Source: Thalassoglobus neptunius
Lineage (GTDB): Bacteria > Planctomycetota > Planctomycetia > Planctomycetales > Planctomycetaceae
NCBI RefSeq assembly: GCF_007859735.1
Contig: NZ_SIHI01000008.1
Location: 37,120 to 101,119, forward strand
Reading direction: 5' to 3'
DNA length: 64,000 bases
The position numbers were made by a program, and so were the translations under genes. A model generated the notes under the pieces. It worked only from the letters and a program-made list of their open reading frames with translations. It had not been told where the DNA came from and made no database searches. Positions 27,052 to 38,115 of the stretch are shown in pieces (the first letter of the stretch is position 1; each line of letters opens with the position of its first letter).

Positions 27052-30000
27052 TTAGTTCTTTGTGACGACCTCATCCAGATTCAACAGCAGGTTGCCACAC
27101 ATCGTCCATGCTGCCAGTTCAGGAAGAGCAATGGATTCGTCGATCGGGAAGTTCGCCAGTCCAATGAGTTCGCGGGCATGTTCCGGCTCGCTTTGGAACG
27201 TTTCCAGGTCTTGCTTGTAAGCATCGACAAGGCGGTCGACTTCGATTTGTTCCGGCTCGCGAGCAAGGCTCAGCCAGAGCATTCTCTCAGCGATCGATTC
27301 CGCAGTCTCTCCACCTTCCAGCATCCCGCGTTGCGCCAGCGCGATGGCGGTTTCGACATATTGCGGATCGTTGAAGAGCAGCAGCGCCTGCATCGGCGTG
27401 TTGGTGCGTTCTCTGCGAACGGTACATGATTCTCGCGAAGGGGCATCAAACACGTTCATTTGAGGAGGCGGTGCGGTCCGCTTGATGAATGTGTAGATCG
27501 TTCTTCGGTGAACTTTCTCCGGTCCGGAATCTGGCTCGAAGCGGACCGTATTCGATCCGGAATAACCCACAGCAAACCACAGTCCTTCCGGTTGTGGCGG
27601 TTTCACTCCGGGGCCGCCAAGGCGTTCGACAAGAAGACCGCTGGTGTAGAGCGCCTGATCTCGCAGAACTTCCGCGTCGAGACGGAATCGCGGTCCTCGG
27701 GAAAGCAACCGGTTCGCTCGATCTTTCGCGAGTTTCTCCGGCGAGACGACCGACGACTGTCGGTAAGCATGAGACATTACGATCAGTTTCATGAACTGTT
27801 TGACATCCCAGTTCATGTCGACGAAACGAACCGCCAGCCAGTCGAGAAGTTCCGGATGCGATGGAGGTTCTCCCTGCGAACCGAAGTCTTCCGAAGTTCT
27901 GACAAGCCCGGTTCCGAAGAACTGTTGCCAGTAACGATTCACGGTGACGCGAGTCGTCAGCGGATGATCGCTGTCAATAAGCCACATCGCTAACCCAAGT
28001 CGGTCGTTCGGATATTCCTCGTCCATTGGGGGCAAGGATGATGGTGTTCGACGGGACAGTTCTTCGCCCGGTTGGTCATATTCTCCACGTTCCAGAATAA
28101 ATGCAGGTTCGGGAGTTGATTTCTCTTTCCACACGAGCGTCGTTGGAATCGTTGCTTTGAACTCGTCGCGTTCCTTTGTTGTTTGAGTCAGCGCGTCTCG
28201 AACAGCGATGTAGTCCTCGCTCTTCGTGATTTTGTCGCGGAAGTATGCTGTGATTTTATTCTTCTGTTCATCGTTCCTCTCATCAGAAGAAATCCCGGCG
28301 ATCGTGCGGATTTCCGCAGGAACGTTTGTGTGAACGGGAGACTCTTCCGAAAGTGACAGTCTGACGCGTCCGAACTGATGCTGGCTGTGGACTGATTCGT
28401 GTTTGAGAACAATTCGAACCAGGAATTCTTCTTCGGAACCGAATGGAGTTTCCGCCGTGAAGATCGCTGTGTGTGGCTCTTTTTTGGCGAAGCCTTCAAT
28501 TGCCCAACCGGTCTTTTTCTTTCCGTCGATGGCATTCGTGACTTTGAAATCTCCATTCGATTGCTCATGGTCAGCCGTGGCCCCGGTCAACTTCACTCGG
28601 GTCCATTTTGGATCGGCGTTGTTCTCCGGAATCGGGGCAGTGAAGACTTCAAACTCTGTGAGAACGACGTTGCTGTTCGAACTTCTTCCCGCTCCGGCAT
28701 CGGTCAGTGACTCGTGCGTCAACCCTTCCAGGCGAACACTTTGCCATTCTGTTCCCGAGGTCTTGGCGACGACGGTGTAATTGTCGGTCGGAGAATTCTT
28801 TCCCGTCGCGAGAATCGATTGGTCTTCGAGCAACTCCAGCGATGCTCCTCCTGAGGATGTGAATTCCTGAGGAGTCAAAACCGACCACGCGGCGGAATCG
28901 GGATCGCTCGCTTCGGACAGTGCGAGTTCCCATGCTGCTTGTTCGGCATCGAGTTCTGGCCAGTCTTTCTGTTTGTCCTTTTGAAGCTGTGAAATCTTGT
29001 CGTTAAGTTCTGCGAGATGTTCGGACTGTTCGGGCGAAGGGACGGCAAGAATCGGTGCGTGGTCCTTTCGGTTTCCATCCATTGGATTTCCATCGATGCT
29101 GTTGAAATAGGCATACATCGAATAGAAATCCTGCATCGTGAACGGGTCGAATTTGTGATCATGGCAGCGAGTACACTCAAACGTGGCACCCATGAACACT
29201 GTTCCGAACGTCACCACTCGGTCGACAACATTACGGACCTGAACTTCTTCTTTAATCGATCCGCCTTCGTTTGTCGTCACGTGGGCTCGGTTGAAACCTG
29301 TCGCGATGAGTTGGCTTGGAGTGGGATCCGGAAGGAGGTCACCCGCGAGTTGTTCGGTAATGAACTGATCAAAGGGCATGTTGTCATTGAGGGCGGAAAC
29401 AACCCAGTCCCGGTACGGCCACATTTCCCGGTAGTTATCCAGGTGCAGCCCGTGTGTGTCGCCATAGCGTGCAGCGTCCAGCCAGTATCGCGCCTGATGT
29501 TCGCCGAATCGTTCTGAACCGAGCAAACGGTCCACGACTCGTTCGTAGGCGTCGGGCGACTCGTCAGCGATGAATGCCTGAACTTCTTCCGGTGTCGGAG
29601 GAAGTCCCGTCAAATCGAGTGTCACTCGGCGAATTAAGGTTGCGCGATCTGCTTCGGCATTCGGCGTCAGTGATGCCTGTTCAAGACGACGGAGGATGAA
29701 GTTGTCGATCGGGTTTTTCACGAACGAAGAATCCGACACATCTGGAACGGCCGGATCAACGGGAGGAACCCACGACCAGTGGTCTTCCCATTGGGCTCCG
29801 GTTTCAATCCACTTTGTCAGTAGAGCGATTTCCTCGGCGGTGAGCGGTTTGTTCGCGTCTGCCGGCGGCATTTGAACGAACTCTTCTTTCGACGTGATAC
29901 GGGCAATCAACTCGCTGGCATCCGGATCTCCAGGAACAATCGGATGCAGCCCGGAATCGGCTTCTCGGAGTACGCTTTCCTGTTGATCGAAGCGAATTCC

Positions 30001-30171
30001 TCCTTCGCGATGTGCATCGTCAGGCCCGTGGCAGGCGAAACACTTGTCCGAAAGAATTGGGCGAATGTCGCGATTGAAGCGGATCTCATCATCGCCACTA
30101 ACGGGCAATGCAATTCCGATCAAACAAACGATGGTGAGTCGTAAGATGTGGCGAGTCATGTTGTGGCTCAT
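27052..30171 (-). CDS. PSCyt1 / DUF1549 / DUF1553 secreted protein
   Basis: A signal peptide ([15 protein letters not shown]) is followed by a planctomycete-type cytochrome domain with CFACH (Cys44, Cys47, His48). DUF1549 at about 150-360 contains a second CxxCH (CTRCH near 331) and the family blocks [20 protein letters not shown] and [18 protein letters not shown] less conserved discoidin-like middle (about 480-640, with [12 protein letters not shown]) precedes DUF1553 at about 700-960 ([35 protein letters not shown]). Proteins of this kind are thought to act at the cell surface in degradation of complex polymers. Known partner DUF1501 lies 66 bases upstream in the same operon. It ends the operon. 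Confidence 0.9.
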   Translation of the reverse strand: MSHNMTRHILRLTIVCLIGIALPVSGDDEIRFNRDIRPILSDKCFACHGPDDAHREGGIRFDQQESVLREADSGLHPIVPGDPDASELIARITSKEEFVQMPPADANKPLTAEEIALLTKWIETGAQWEDHWSWVPPVDPAVPDVSDSSFVKNPIDNFILRRLEQASLTPNAEADRATLIRRVTLDLTGLPPTPEEVQAFIADESPDAYERVVDRLLGSERFGEHQARYWLDAARYGDTHGLHLDNYREMWPYRDWVVSALNDNMPFDQFITEQLAGDLLPDPTPSQLIATGFNRAHVTTNEGGSIKEEVQVRNVVDRVVTFGTVFMGATFECTRCHDHKFDPFTMQDFYSMYAYFNSIDGNPMDGNRKDHAPILAVPSPEQSEHLAELNDKISQLQKDKQKDWPELDAEQAAWELALSEASDPDSAAWSVLTPQEFTSSGGASLELLEDQSILATGKNSPTDNYTVVAKTSGTEWQSVRLEGLTHESLTDAGAGRSSNSNVVLTEFEVFTAPIPENNADPKWTRVKLTGATADHEQSNGDFKVTNAIDGKKKTGWAIEGFAKKEPHTAIFTAETPFGSEEEFLVRIVLKHESVHSQHQFGRVRLSLSEESPVHTNVPAEIRTIAGISSDERNDEQKNKITAYFRDKITKSEDYIAVRDALTQTTKERDEFKATIPTTLVWKEKSTPEPAFILERGEYDQPGEELSRRTPSSLPPMDEEYPNDRLGLAMWLIDSDHPLTTRVTVNRYWQQFFGTGLVRTSEDFGSQGEPPSHPELLDWLAVRFVDMNWDVKQFMKLIVMSHAYRQSSVVSPEKLAKDRANRLLSRGPRFRLDAEVLRDQALYTSGLLVERLGGPGVKPPQPEGLWFAVGYSGSNTVRFEPDSGPEKVHRRTIYTFIKRTAPPPQMNVFDAPSRESCTVRRERTNTPMQALLLFNDPQYVETAIALAQRGMLEGGETAESIAERMLWLSLAREPEQIEVDRLVDAYKQDLETFQSEPEHARELIGLANFPIDESIALPELAAWTMCGNLLLNLDEVVTKN

Positions 30172-30237
30172 AGCAAAAGAGGCGGGGCTTCAACTGATCA
30201 GCGAATTGGAACAATGAACATGATCATTTCGCTGAAA

Positions 30238-31671
30238 TCATGCAAGGATGTCTTCGACAACGTGTCCGTGAACGTCCGTGAGTCGGAATCGCCGTCCTTG
30301 ATATTTGTAGGTGAGTTGCTCGTGATCGATCCCGAGCAGGTGGAGCAGCGTCGCCTGAAAGTCATGCAGGTGCACTGGATTCTCTTCAATATTGTAGCAC
30401 AAAGGGTCGGTCTGTCCGTAGCTGATTCCTCCTTGAATGCCGCCCCCAGCCATCCACGTCGAGAAGCACCGCGGATGATGATCGCGTCCGAAATTCTCGC
30501 TCAGCTTCCCTTGGCAGTAATTCGTGCGACCGAATTCTCCACCCCAGATGACAAGCGTTTCATCGAGTAAACCACGCTGTTTCAGATCTTCAATCAATGC
30601 TGCGGAGGCCTGATCAGTTTCCTGACATTGTCTTCGAAGTCCTCCCGGAAGTCCCCCGTGGTGATCCCATCCTTGATGATAAAGCTGCACGAACCGGACA
30701 CCACGTTCGACCAGTCGGCGCGCCAGCAAACAGTTGGCTGCGAATGTTCCGGGGTTTCGAGAGTCCTCACCGTAAAGAGAGAAGGTCTGTTCCGTTTCTG
30801 AAGAGACGTCCGTCGCTTCGGGAATGGACATTTGCATGCGAAACGCAAGCTCGTATTGAGAGATCCGTGTTTCGAGTAGCGGGTCCGCTGATTCTTTGAG
30901 TTGCATCGAGTGAAGCTCTCTCAGCGAATCGAGCATGTTGCGTTTGCTCTGCGTCGAAAGGCCCGAAGGATTGTTGATGTAGAGAACAGGCTCGTCTCCC
31001 GCTCGGAACTGAACACCCTGATGGCGAGAGGGAAGAAAGCCACTTCCCCACAATCTGGAAACGAGCGGCTGTCCGGATTTGTTCTTCGTTACCGTCACGA
31101 CAAATGCGGGAAGATTGGCGTTCTCAGAACCTAATCCGTAACTCAGCCACGACCCGATACTGGGGCGTCCAGGAAATTGAGATCCTGTTTGCACATGAGT
31201 GACTGCCGGACCATGATTGATGGCTTCGGTGTGCATGCTCTTGATGAAACAGAGATCGTCAGCAACGCGGGCTGTGTGCGGAAACAATTCGCTCAGCCAC
31301 GCCCCGGACTCGCCATGCTGGGCGAATTTGAATGGGGATCCCACGAGTGGCAGACTCGATTGATTGCCACTCATCCCGGTAAGTCGCTGACCTTTGCGGA
31401 CCTCGTCAGGAAGTTCCTCCCCGTGCAGTCTTGTCAGCTCAGGTTTGTAATCGAACGTGTCCATTTGAGAAGGTCCTCCTGCCTGAAACAGGAAGATGAC
31501 ACTCTTCGCTTTCGGAGGGACATGCAACGCGGACAGCGCGCCCGATTCTGCATTCGCGCTGGAAGGGGAGAGGAGTTGCGAGAGGGCAACCGAGCCGAGT
31601 CCGAACCCGGCGTGCGAGAGAAAATCCCGACGGGAAGACGACATTGAATGTCCGACGCAATGAGTTTTCAT
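30238..31671 (-). CDS. DUF1501 protein with Tat signal
   Basis: A twin-arginine signal (SSRRDFLSHAGFGLGSVAL, Arg14-Arg15) shows export of a folded protein. The mature part has the sulfatase-like DUF1501 pattern: SVIFLFQAGGPSQMDTFD, SMHTEAINHGPAVTHVQTG, YHQGWDHHGG, VIWGGEFGRT and RDHHPRCFSTWMAGGGIQ. Several His and Asp residues fit a metal centre like that of alkaline-phosphatase-fold enzymes, but no substrate is known for the family. A second ATG at 31644 may be the true start, nine residues in. It lies between two large PSCyt genes, 47 bases after one and 66 before the other, so all three form one transcript. Confidence 0.9.
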   Translation of the reverse strand: MKTHCVGHSMSSSRRDFLSHAGFGLGSVALSQLLSPSSANAESGALSALHVPPKAKSVIFLFQAGGPSQMDTFDYKPELTRLHGEELPDEVRKGQRLTGMSGNQSSLPLVGSPFKFAQHGESGAWLSELFPHTARVADDLCFIKSMHTEAINHGPAVTHVQTGSQFPGRPSIGSWLSYGLGSENANLPAFVVTVTKNKSGQPLVSRLWGSGFLPSRHQGVQFRAGDEPVLYINNPSGLSTQSKRNMLDSLRELHSMQLKESADPLLETRISQYELAFRMQMSIPEATDVSSETEQTFSLYGEDSRNPGTFAANCLLARRLVERGVRFVQLYHQGWDHHGGLPGGLRRQCQETDQASAALIEDLKQRGLLDETLVIWGGEFGRTNYCQGKLSENFGRDHHPRCFSTWMAGGGIQGGISYGQTDPLCYNIEENPVHLHDFQATLLHLLGIDHEQLTYKYQGRRFRLTDVHGHVVEDILA

Positions 31672-31718
31672 GTCTGGTCTTCTTGAAGTTGAGTGGAGAT
31701 TCGAACGTTTTCAGCTGT

Positions 31719-34700
31719 TTAGCGTTTGATGACACATTCATCCAGATTGAGTAACGCATTCGCGATCGAGGTGACCGCTGCGTGCTCAGGGGCAGGAAGG
31801 TTTTTGTTGCGCTCGTGCTGTCCGACGTTCAAGTATTCTTCAGCGTCTTCCGGCTGTTGTTGAAAGTTGGCCAACTGCGATTCGTACAAATGATGGAGCA
31901 CTTCGCGCTCCTGCTCCGTCGGATAGCGACTCGTCAGCATCCGAAAGAGATCGGTCAATATGTCGTCGACCTCGAATTGATCGTCGTGGCGATGAGTCAC
32001 CATCAATCGTTCTGCGAGAAGACGCGCTGCTTCGACAAACTGAGGGCCGTTCAACATCACGAGTGCCTGCAGTGGCGACGACGTTCGCTCGCGTTTCACC
32101 TGACAGACATCCCGTTTGGATGCATCAAGCGTTGTCATATCGGGCGCGGGGCCGGTTCGTTTCCAGTATGTGTAAACGCTGCGGCGATAGAGTCCCTCTC
32201 CCGTGTCAGGTTCGGCCGGTTTGAAAGAGACCGCCACTTCATACGGCTTGGCTGGAGGTCCACCAACTCGATTCACAAGCAGGCCGCTCACAGCAAGCGC
32301 ATTGTCACGCAACATTTCAGCAGGCATGCGATAGCTTGGAGACCGAGACAGCAGCAGGTTCTCCGGATCAATTTTCATCTGGTCCGAACGGACTTGCGAT
32401 GATTGTCGATAGGTCGCTGAAAGCACGATCTGTTTGAGTAATTGCTGAAGATCCCATCCCTGGTCCATGAAACGAACGGCCAGCCAGTCGAGAAGTTCGG
32501 GATGGGAAGGATTGGAACCCTGACTTCCGAAATCCTCAGGCGTGGCGACAAGGCCACTTCCGAAGACCATTTGCCATATGCGATTGACCGTCACACGTGC
32601 TGTCAACGGGTGGTCTGGACTCGTTAACCACTTTGCAAGTGCGAGTCGGTTGGCAGAGGCAGAGTCTGTGAGCGGAGGAAGAACGGCAGGCGTCGCCGGA
32701 TGGACTTGCTCGCCTCGTGTGTCGTAATTGCCTCGGATCAGTCGGTACGTCGGTTTCTGTTTGGGAAGTTCACGCATCACCATGATTTCCGGAATCGTCT
32801 CGATGTAGTCGTTCAGCCTCTTTCGGTCTTTCTGAAGCTCCGACAGCGCCGACTGGTATTTCTTGTGTTGAGTCTGCAGGAAATATTGGTGAGCCTCTTT
32901 TTGTGAGAGAGAAGAGACCAAGAGATCACTTGAAGAACTTTCGGGTGATTCGAGATTGGTGAGTGCCTGGACTTCTCCGGGAGTCAACTCGCGATCGAAC
33001 ACTCGCAACTCGTCGACGGTCCCATTCTTGAATCCTCGATCTCGAAAACGTTCCCCAATCGCAATGTTGTCGCCGCCTCCTCCCTGAATCGTTTTCTTTA
33101 ATCCATCACGAATTGTGTCGACTTCGGACTTCTTGCTATCCACAAAAATGTTCAACCCGTCAGCCCGACTCGAACCATCATACGTGACAGTGACATGGTG
33201 CCAGTCGTTGGTCGAAATCAGATCGGCAGTCCGAATGCTGATAGCGTTCCCCGGCCAGAAATGAATCAGTGACCACTTCAATTTCCCGTCTTCGATCAGC
33301 AATTCATATCCGCGGCTTCCCGCGTCCGTCCAGGCTCGTGATCGGTGCAAAATCACCGCACGTTCCTTCACATCCGGAGTCTTCAGCCACAATGAGATGG
33401 AGAAGGGTTGCGAACGTTGGAAGTTCCCGACTTCTGTGTCGATGGAATCATCACCCGTCAGTTGGGCTGCCTTTCCGGTAACGCCCTCGACGGAACGATT
33501 TCGACCCGAAACCGTTTCGAAATCGAGATGCAGCAGCGGTTCCGGAAGTTGGACTTTCTCCGTCTTGTTTTGCGACAGCCATTGATCAAACTTGCCGACG
33601 CTCTTCTTCGCGATCCGTTGCAGCTTGGTCTCGGATTTCACGACCGACTCTTCGAGACTGGCGATCTCCAGTTTCTGCTCAGGTGTCGATAACAACAGCG
33701 TTGGAGTGGGAACGGCGGGCGTGAAGTAGCTGTATAACCCCGCTTCATCGATGTTGTCGAAGAAGGCGGAAAGCTGAAAGTATTCCGCCTGGGAGAGCGG
33801 GTCGAATTTGTGGTCGTGGCATCGGCAGCATTCGAAAGTCAGCCCGAGGAATGCGGTTCCGAACGTTTGCGTTCGATCGGCGACATACTCAATGCGGAAC
33901 TCTTCAGGCGTGCTTCCTCCCTCGACTTTCTGCGGATGAAGGCGATTGAAAGTGGTGGCGAGAATCTGATCGTCTGTCGCATTGGGAAGAAGATCGCCCG
34001 CGATTTGTTCGGTGATGAACTGATCGTACGGAGTGTTCTTGTTAAAGCTCCGAATCACCCAGTCTCGCCACGGCCAGACATACCGATCACGATCGACCTG
34101 ATATCCGTAGGTGTCGCTGTACCTTGCGACATCGAGCCAGTCTGAGGCCATCCGTTCGCCGTAGCGCTCTGACTGAAACAGGCGATCGACAACTTTTTCG
34201 TACGATCGATCCGAGTCATCGGCGAGGAAGTTGTAGATTTCTTCCAGCGTAGGCGGAAGGCCGGTGAGGTCGAACGTGACGCGACGGATCCATTTTTCCT
34301 TCGTCGCAGGAGGATTGGGAGCCAACCCCGCCTGATCGAGTTTCCGGAGAATGAACCTGTCGAGGTCCTGTTGAGGCCAATCGGGATCGGAGACTTCCGG
34401 CAACTCTGGAGCGACCGGTTTTCGAAACGACCAGTGCTGGTCATATTCTGCCCCTTGCTCGATCCACTTCCGAAGGATGTCAATTTCACTGTCAGTCAAA
34501 GAGAGATTCGAGTCAGGCGGCGGCATTTTGACGCTCGAATCATCGGAAATGATCCGCAGAAAGACTTCGCTTTCGTCAGGGCTTCCCGGCTTGATGACAA
34601 AAGGGGCTGTCGCGAATTCCACAGCTTTGTGCGCGTCGGCTTCCTGATCGAGTCGCAGATCCGCTTCGCGATTTTCTCCATCGGGGCCATGACACAGGAA

Positions 34701-34829
34701 GCAGCGATCAGAAAGGATCGGCCGCACTTGCGTATTGAAGTCGATGCGCTCGGTCCCAAACACAAGTTGTGTGAGGAAGAGTTGGGAAGAAAGGAACGCA
34801 AGGAGAGAGAAGAGGCGAGTCATTTTCAT
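31719..34829 (-). CDS. PSCyt1 / DUF1549 / LamG-like / DUF1553 secreted protein
   Basis: The first gene of the operon encodes 1036 residues: signal peptide (LFSLLAFLSSQLFLTQLVFG), PSCyt1 with CFLCH (Cys43, Cys46, His47), and DUF1549 at about 150-360 with CCRCH near 331. A concanavalin/LamG-type domain follows at about 428-625 (LLHLDFETVSGRN, SISLWLKTPDVKERAVILH, WHHVTVTYDGSSRADGLNI). The C-terminal DUF1553 is at about 700-970 (LTARVTVNRIWQMVFGSGLV). The LamG insertion separates it from the paralogue at 27052-30171, which has a different middle, and suggests a different carbohydrate target. The proteins share length and order, so the operon probably arose by duplication around DUF1501. Confidence 0.9.
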   Translation of the reverse strand: MKMTRLFSLLAFLSSQLFLTQLVFGTERIDFNTQVRPILSDRCFLCHGPDGENREADLRLDQEADAHKAVEFATAPFVIKPGSPDESEVFLRIISDDSSVKMPPPDSNLSLTDSEIDILRKWIEQGAEYDQHWSFRKPVAPELPEVSDPDWPQQDLDRFILRKLDQAGLAPNPPATKEKWIRRVTFDLTGLPPTLEEIYNFLADDSDRSYEKVVDRLFQSERYGERMASDWLDVARYSDTYGYQVDRDRYVWPWRDWVIRSFNKNTPYDQFITEQIAGDLLPNATDDQILATTFNRLHPQKVEGGSTPEEFRIEYVADRTQTFGTAFLGLTFECCRCHDHKFDPLSQAEYFQLSAFFDNIDEAGLYSYFTPAVPTPTLLLSTPEQKLEIASLEESVVKSETKLQRIAKKSVGKFDQWLSQNKTEKVQLPEPLLHLDFETVSGRNRSVEGVTGKAAQLTGDDSIDTEVGNFQRSQPFSISLWLKTPDVKERAVILHRSRAWTDAGSRGYELLIEDGKLKWSLIHFWPGNAISIRTADLISTNDWHHVTVTYDGSSRADGLNIFVDSKKSEVDTIRDGLKKTIQGGGGDNIAIGERFRDRGFKNGTVDELRVFDRELTPGEVQALTNLESPESSSSDLLVSSLSQKEAHQYFLQTQHKKYQSALSELQKDRKRLNDYIETIPEIMVMRELPKQKPTYRLIRGNYDTRGEQVHPATPAVLPPLTDSASANRLALAKWLTSPDHPLTARVTVNRIWQMVFGSGLVATPEDFGSQGSNPSHPELLDWLAVRFMDQGWDLQQLLKQIVLSATYRQSSQVRSDQMKIDPENLLLSRSPSYRMPAEMLRDNALAVSGLLVNRVGGPPAKPYEVAVSFKPAEPDTGEGLYRRSVYTYWKRTGPAPDMTTLDASKRDVCQVKRERTSSPLQALVMLNGPQFVEAARLLAERLMVTHRHDDQFEVDDILTDLFRMLTSRYPTEQEREVLHHLYESQLANFQQQPEDAEEYLNVGQHERNKNLPAPEHAAVTSIANALLNLDECVIKR

Positions 34830-34970
34830 GCAGACATTCTAGCAAACCCCGCTGGCGTGAGGCAAAACGTCACAAGGAGAATTTCATTTTGCGTCAGCCC
34901 AAACAGTTGAAGATGATCATTCTGCCGCTTGGAAGGCATGCTTCGTTCTGAGGTGATTTGAGAACGGAAA

Positions 34971-35001
34971 AAGGCCGCCTGAATCTTGTTCAGGCGGCCT
35001 T
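34971..35001 (-). terminator. Rho-independent terminator of the TlpA-like gene
   Basis: A perfect 12-base stem (AAGGCCGCCTGA, 34971-34982 with 34990-35001) and seven-base loop are followed on the minus strand by TTTTTCCG. It lies 75 bases after the stop at 35076. Confidence 0.9.
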
Positions 35002-35075
35002 CTGTATCTCTCGAAACTGTTTGTAGATCAGACTTTGAAATCACTCACGTGATCCCGGTTTTGTGATTCTGATCT

Positions 35076-36242
35076 CTATTTCGAATCGTCGATCGGTCCG
35101 AGAAGTCGTGCCAGTTCCGTTCGCAACACTTCGTCGCGAGCATTCAGGTTGACAACTTTTCCGCTTTGGTCGACGAGGATGACAGTTGGAATTCCACTGA
35201 TCCCGTAGTAGCGGGCGATTGGGTTGTCCCAACCTTGAAGTTCCGGTGCTTCTTCAAACAGTGTGACCCAGTTGAGGTCGTTGTCTTTGACGAATTCCAC
35301 CAATGCTTCGCGGTCATTGTCGAGGCTGATCCCGACAACTTCAAAGCCTTTGTCGTGATAGGCTTCGTACATTTCCTTGACGTTTGGAAGTTCACCGATA
35401 CATGGACCACACCAGGTTGCCCAGAAGTCGACGAGAACGACTTTTCCTTTGTATTGATCGATATTGAACTTCGATCCATCGAGAGTTGTGCCAGCAACTT
35501 CGATTTCGTTCCCGGGCAGTTTGAGACGTCGAGCGGTTGCTTCGAGCGTTTCAATCAGATCGCCGAGGTCAGCTTCGTTTTTGGCTTTGAGGATTGAAGT
35601 GTAAGTATCGTAGGCAAACACCGCGTTCTCGGTGTCTCCGTAACGATCAAGCATTTGTGCGGCCTGCATGGCACCTTGAATCGCTAATTGGAGTTCTTCC
35701 GGATTCTCCATTGTGGCGGATTTCAAATTGCCAGCGAGTTCTTTGATCAGTTCTTTCTTGGCAGCGTCAGGAAGCGTTGGCAATCGACCGATTCGCTCCT
35801 GAAGTTCGATGCGTGCTGCCAGGGCTTTGACTTGAGCTCGATCATCGTTCTGCAGTTTTTCGATGAGCTTGGCTCGCTTCAATGCTCCGGTGTTGTCACC
35901 GAACTGAGGAAGCAGACCGAGAACCTGCAGGCGAAGTTCGGCAGCCATGAGGTATGTTTCTTCGTCGACCGCGTCGCGATCCAGAATCGTTGTGAACGAT
36001 TCATCCATTTTCTGCAGGTGAGCGAGAATTCCTTCGGGGGTTCTTTCCGGAGGTGGTGTTCGGGCGAGTTTTCGCAGGTAGAGTTGCAACTCGTTCGCGT
36101 CAGTCCCTTCCGGAACAGCATAAACATCAACTGTTTCGGCTTCGGCTGCAGCGTCCTGAGCAGTTGCGATGAGCGTGGGAGAAGCAATCGCGGCGATCAA
36201 CAAGCCGAGAATGAGTCGAAGCGATAGAATTCTTGGGGTCAT
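35076..36242 (-). CDS. TlpA/ResA-type periplasmic thioredoxin with helical N-terminal domain
   Basis: A signal peptide (LSLRLILGLLIAAIASPTLIATA) leads into about 220 residues of mainly helical sequence without a recognised family, then an AhpC/TSA-Redoxin-type thioredoxin domain. The active site WCGPC has its cysteines at 278 and 281, preceded by KGKVVLVDFWAT, and the cis-proline loop is SGIPTV. Such proteins reduce disulfides outside the cytoplasm, for example in cytochrome c maturation, which would fit the many CxxCH proteins encoded nearby. AGGAGG lies six bases before the ATG. It is a single-gene unit ending at the terminator at 34971. Confidence 0.88.
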   Translation of the reverse strand: MTPRILSLRLILGLLIAAIASPTLIATAQDAAAEAETVDVYAVPEGTDANELQLYLRKLARTPPPERTPEGILAHLQKMDESFTTILDRDAVDEETYLMAAELRLQVLGLLPQFGDNTGALKRAKLIEKLQNDDRAQVKALAARIELQERIGRLPTLPDAAKKELIKELAGNLKSATMENPEELQLAIQGAMQAAQMLDRYGDTENAVFAYDTYTSILKAKNEADLGDLIETLEATARRLKLPGNEIEVAGTTLDGSKFNIDQYKGKVVLVDFWATWCGPCIGELPNVKEMYEAYHDKGFEVVGISLDNDREALVEFVKDNDLNWVTLFEEAPELQGWDNPIARYYGISGIPTVILVDQSGKVVNLNARDEVLRTELARLLGPIDDSK

Positions 36243-36729
36243 ATGAACCTCCTGAGGTCAAAGTCCATGGAATGGCTAGGAAGTGGGGCGGGGCAATCAA
36301 TTACAGAGATGTACAACGCCTACTGTTTTTGATTGCGTGATTGAAGTATTGAACGTCTGCCGTCATGAGAGTGTTTGGCAAAACTCTCGGAAAGACTGTA
36401 AGCAGCCTCACATCCTCATCATTTTGGACGATAGGAGACCCACAAGAGCAGTCACATCCTGAGAATAGATCATACTGCGTCGATAAGTTGAAACCAACAT
36501 ATGAATTCAGGAAATCTCACGATTCCGCCGTGCAGCAGCGGCGAGCGAAAACCCGCCGCCAAGCTGCAAACATGGAGGTTTCGAAGCAATTCTTCTCCGA
36601 AATTTCACGAACTCCCACGAGTTCAAAGCATGTGAGTGTGCACTCAAGATGGACGAGCATCGGTTGCGTGACGGCAACGAAACAAGTCCAGTTGAGTGCA
36701 ATTCGCTTTCATCCGGGCAGGAATGAGCA
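36243..36729. other. Intergenic region with repeat copy E
   Basis: No gene is supported. The stretch lies between the pgk stop and the thioredoxin start, both on the minus strand, so it holds the thioredoxin promoter. The one clear structure is the inverted-repeat-bounded element at 36639-36700. Confidence 0.5.
36639..36700. repeat. 62-base intergenic element, copy E
   Basis: The element is bounded by a perfect nine-base inverted repeat, TGCACTCAA (36639-36647) and TTGAGTGCA (36692-36700). Size and ends match copy B (GTGCACTC...GAGTGCAC, 63 bases), though the interior has diverged. Confidence 0.5.
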
Positions 36730-37956
36730 TTACGCTTCATCAATGACTTGCAAGGCTTCGAAGTCCTTGCCTTCGAGCATTTCGAGGCTCGCTCCTCCAC
36801 CAGTGCTGACGTGTGACACTTTATCAGCGAGGCCAAACTGCTGAATCGCAGCTGCACTGTCACCGCCACCGATGATGCTGATGGAATCCGACTCGGCGAT
36901 CGCCTCAGCGACGGCTCTTGTTCCCGCGTCGAACGGAGGAACTTCGAAGACACCCATCGGGCCGTTCCAGACAATTGTCGCTGCCGATTTCACGATTTCA
37001 GCGTACATCTTCGCCGTTTCCGGGCCGATGTCGAAGCCTTCGTAGTCGTCGGGAATTTCCCCGGCGGGCACAACCACTTTGTTGCAGTTCGGGTTCTTGA
37101 ATTCGTCTCCGCAGTGAGTGTCGATCGGAAGAACGAGTTTGTCGCCGCCTTCCTTGATCAGTTCGCGAGCGAGGTCGACTTTGTCCTTCTCAACCAGACT
37201 CTGTCCGACTTTTCCACCTTGAGCGAGCGAGAACGTGTAAGCCATCGCTCCGCCGATCAAGACTTTGTCACACACGCCGAGCAGATTTTTGATGACTTTA
37301 ATTTTGTCAGAAACCTTCGCTCCGCCGAGGATCGCAATGAATGGACGTTCGGGCGAGGAAATGGCATCGTTGAGATACTGGATCTCTTTCTGAACGAGAA
37401 ATCCAACCGTTTTCGGCTTTCCTTCCATCAGCAGCGGGACGGTGTGCATGCTGGCGTGAGCGCGATGGCATGTTCCGAATGCGTCGTTGCAATAGATGTC
37501 AGCAAACGAACCGAGTTTCTCGGCGAAAGCTTTCTTGGCGGCACGCTGTTCATCAGTCGTCGATTCCGCTTCGTCCTTGAGTTCCTCTTCACCCGCGAAG
37601 CGAACATTTTCAAGGACCACAATTCCGCCGGGTTCCAAAGCTGCGACTTTCGCCTGTGCGTCAGGGCCCACGGTATCGGTCGCGAACGCGACTTCGCGTC
37701 CCAGGAGTTCCGCCAGTTTCTCAGCGGCTGGCTTGAGGCTCTCTTCGGGTTTGACTTTTCCCTTTGGTCGTCCGAGATGGCTCTTCAGAATCAGGCTTCC
37801 TCCACGATCGAGGACGGACTCGATCGAAGGCAGGGCCATTCGAATTCGTCGATCATCCGTGACGTTCAACTCATCGTCGAGTGGCACATTGAAGTCGACT
37901 CGCATCAGCACTTTCTTGCCGGAGACATCGACGTCAGCAATTGATTTCTTCGCCAT
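36730..37956 (-). CDS. pgk: Phosphoglycerate kinase
   Basis: Pgk transfers a phosphate between 1,3-bisphosphoglycerate and ADP in glycolysis, and the reverse in gluconeogenesis. The 408-residue product is full length. The N-terminal substrate domain has [16 protein letters not shown], the HLGRPKG region and an arginine in [12 protein letters not shown]. The C-terminal nucleotide domain has [25 protein letters not shown] and [15 protein letters not shown]. An insertion near 130-150 ([18 protein letters not shown]) is typical of several bacterial Pgks. It is divergent from pepA across 159 bases. The usual gap-pgk pairing is not seen. Confidence 0.96.
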   Translation of the reverse strand: MAKKSIADVDVSGKKVLMRVDFNVPLDDELNVTDDRRIRMALPSIESVLDRGGSLILKSHLGRPKGKVKPEESLKPAAEKLAELLGREVAFATDTVGPDAQAKVAALEPGGIVVLENVRFAGEEELKDEAESTTDEQRAAKKAFAEKLGSFADIYCNDAFGTCHRAHASMHTVPLLMEGKPKTVGFLVQKEIQYLNDAISSPERPFIAILGGAKVSDKIKVIKNLLGVCDKVLIGGAMAYTFSLAQGGKVGQSLVEKDKVDLARELIKEGGDKLVLPIDTHCGDEFKNPNCNKVVVPAGEIPDDYEGFDIGPETAKMYAEIVKSAATIVWNGPMGVFEVPPFDAGTRAVAEAIAESDSISIIGGGDSAAAIQQFGLADKVSHVSTGGGASLEMLEGKDFEALQVIDEA

Positions 37957-38115
37957 TTCACAGACTCTGTTCTGGAGATTTTTTGAGCAGTTTCAAATTT
38001 CCCGGATCGTATGTGACCTTCAGTCTGCTGCCAAGTGGCGGCATTGGGCGAATATGTTACAACTAGACTTTTCTGACCGTTACCCATCAACTTCTATTAG
38101 TGTGTTGCCGTCATC

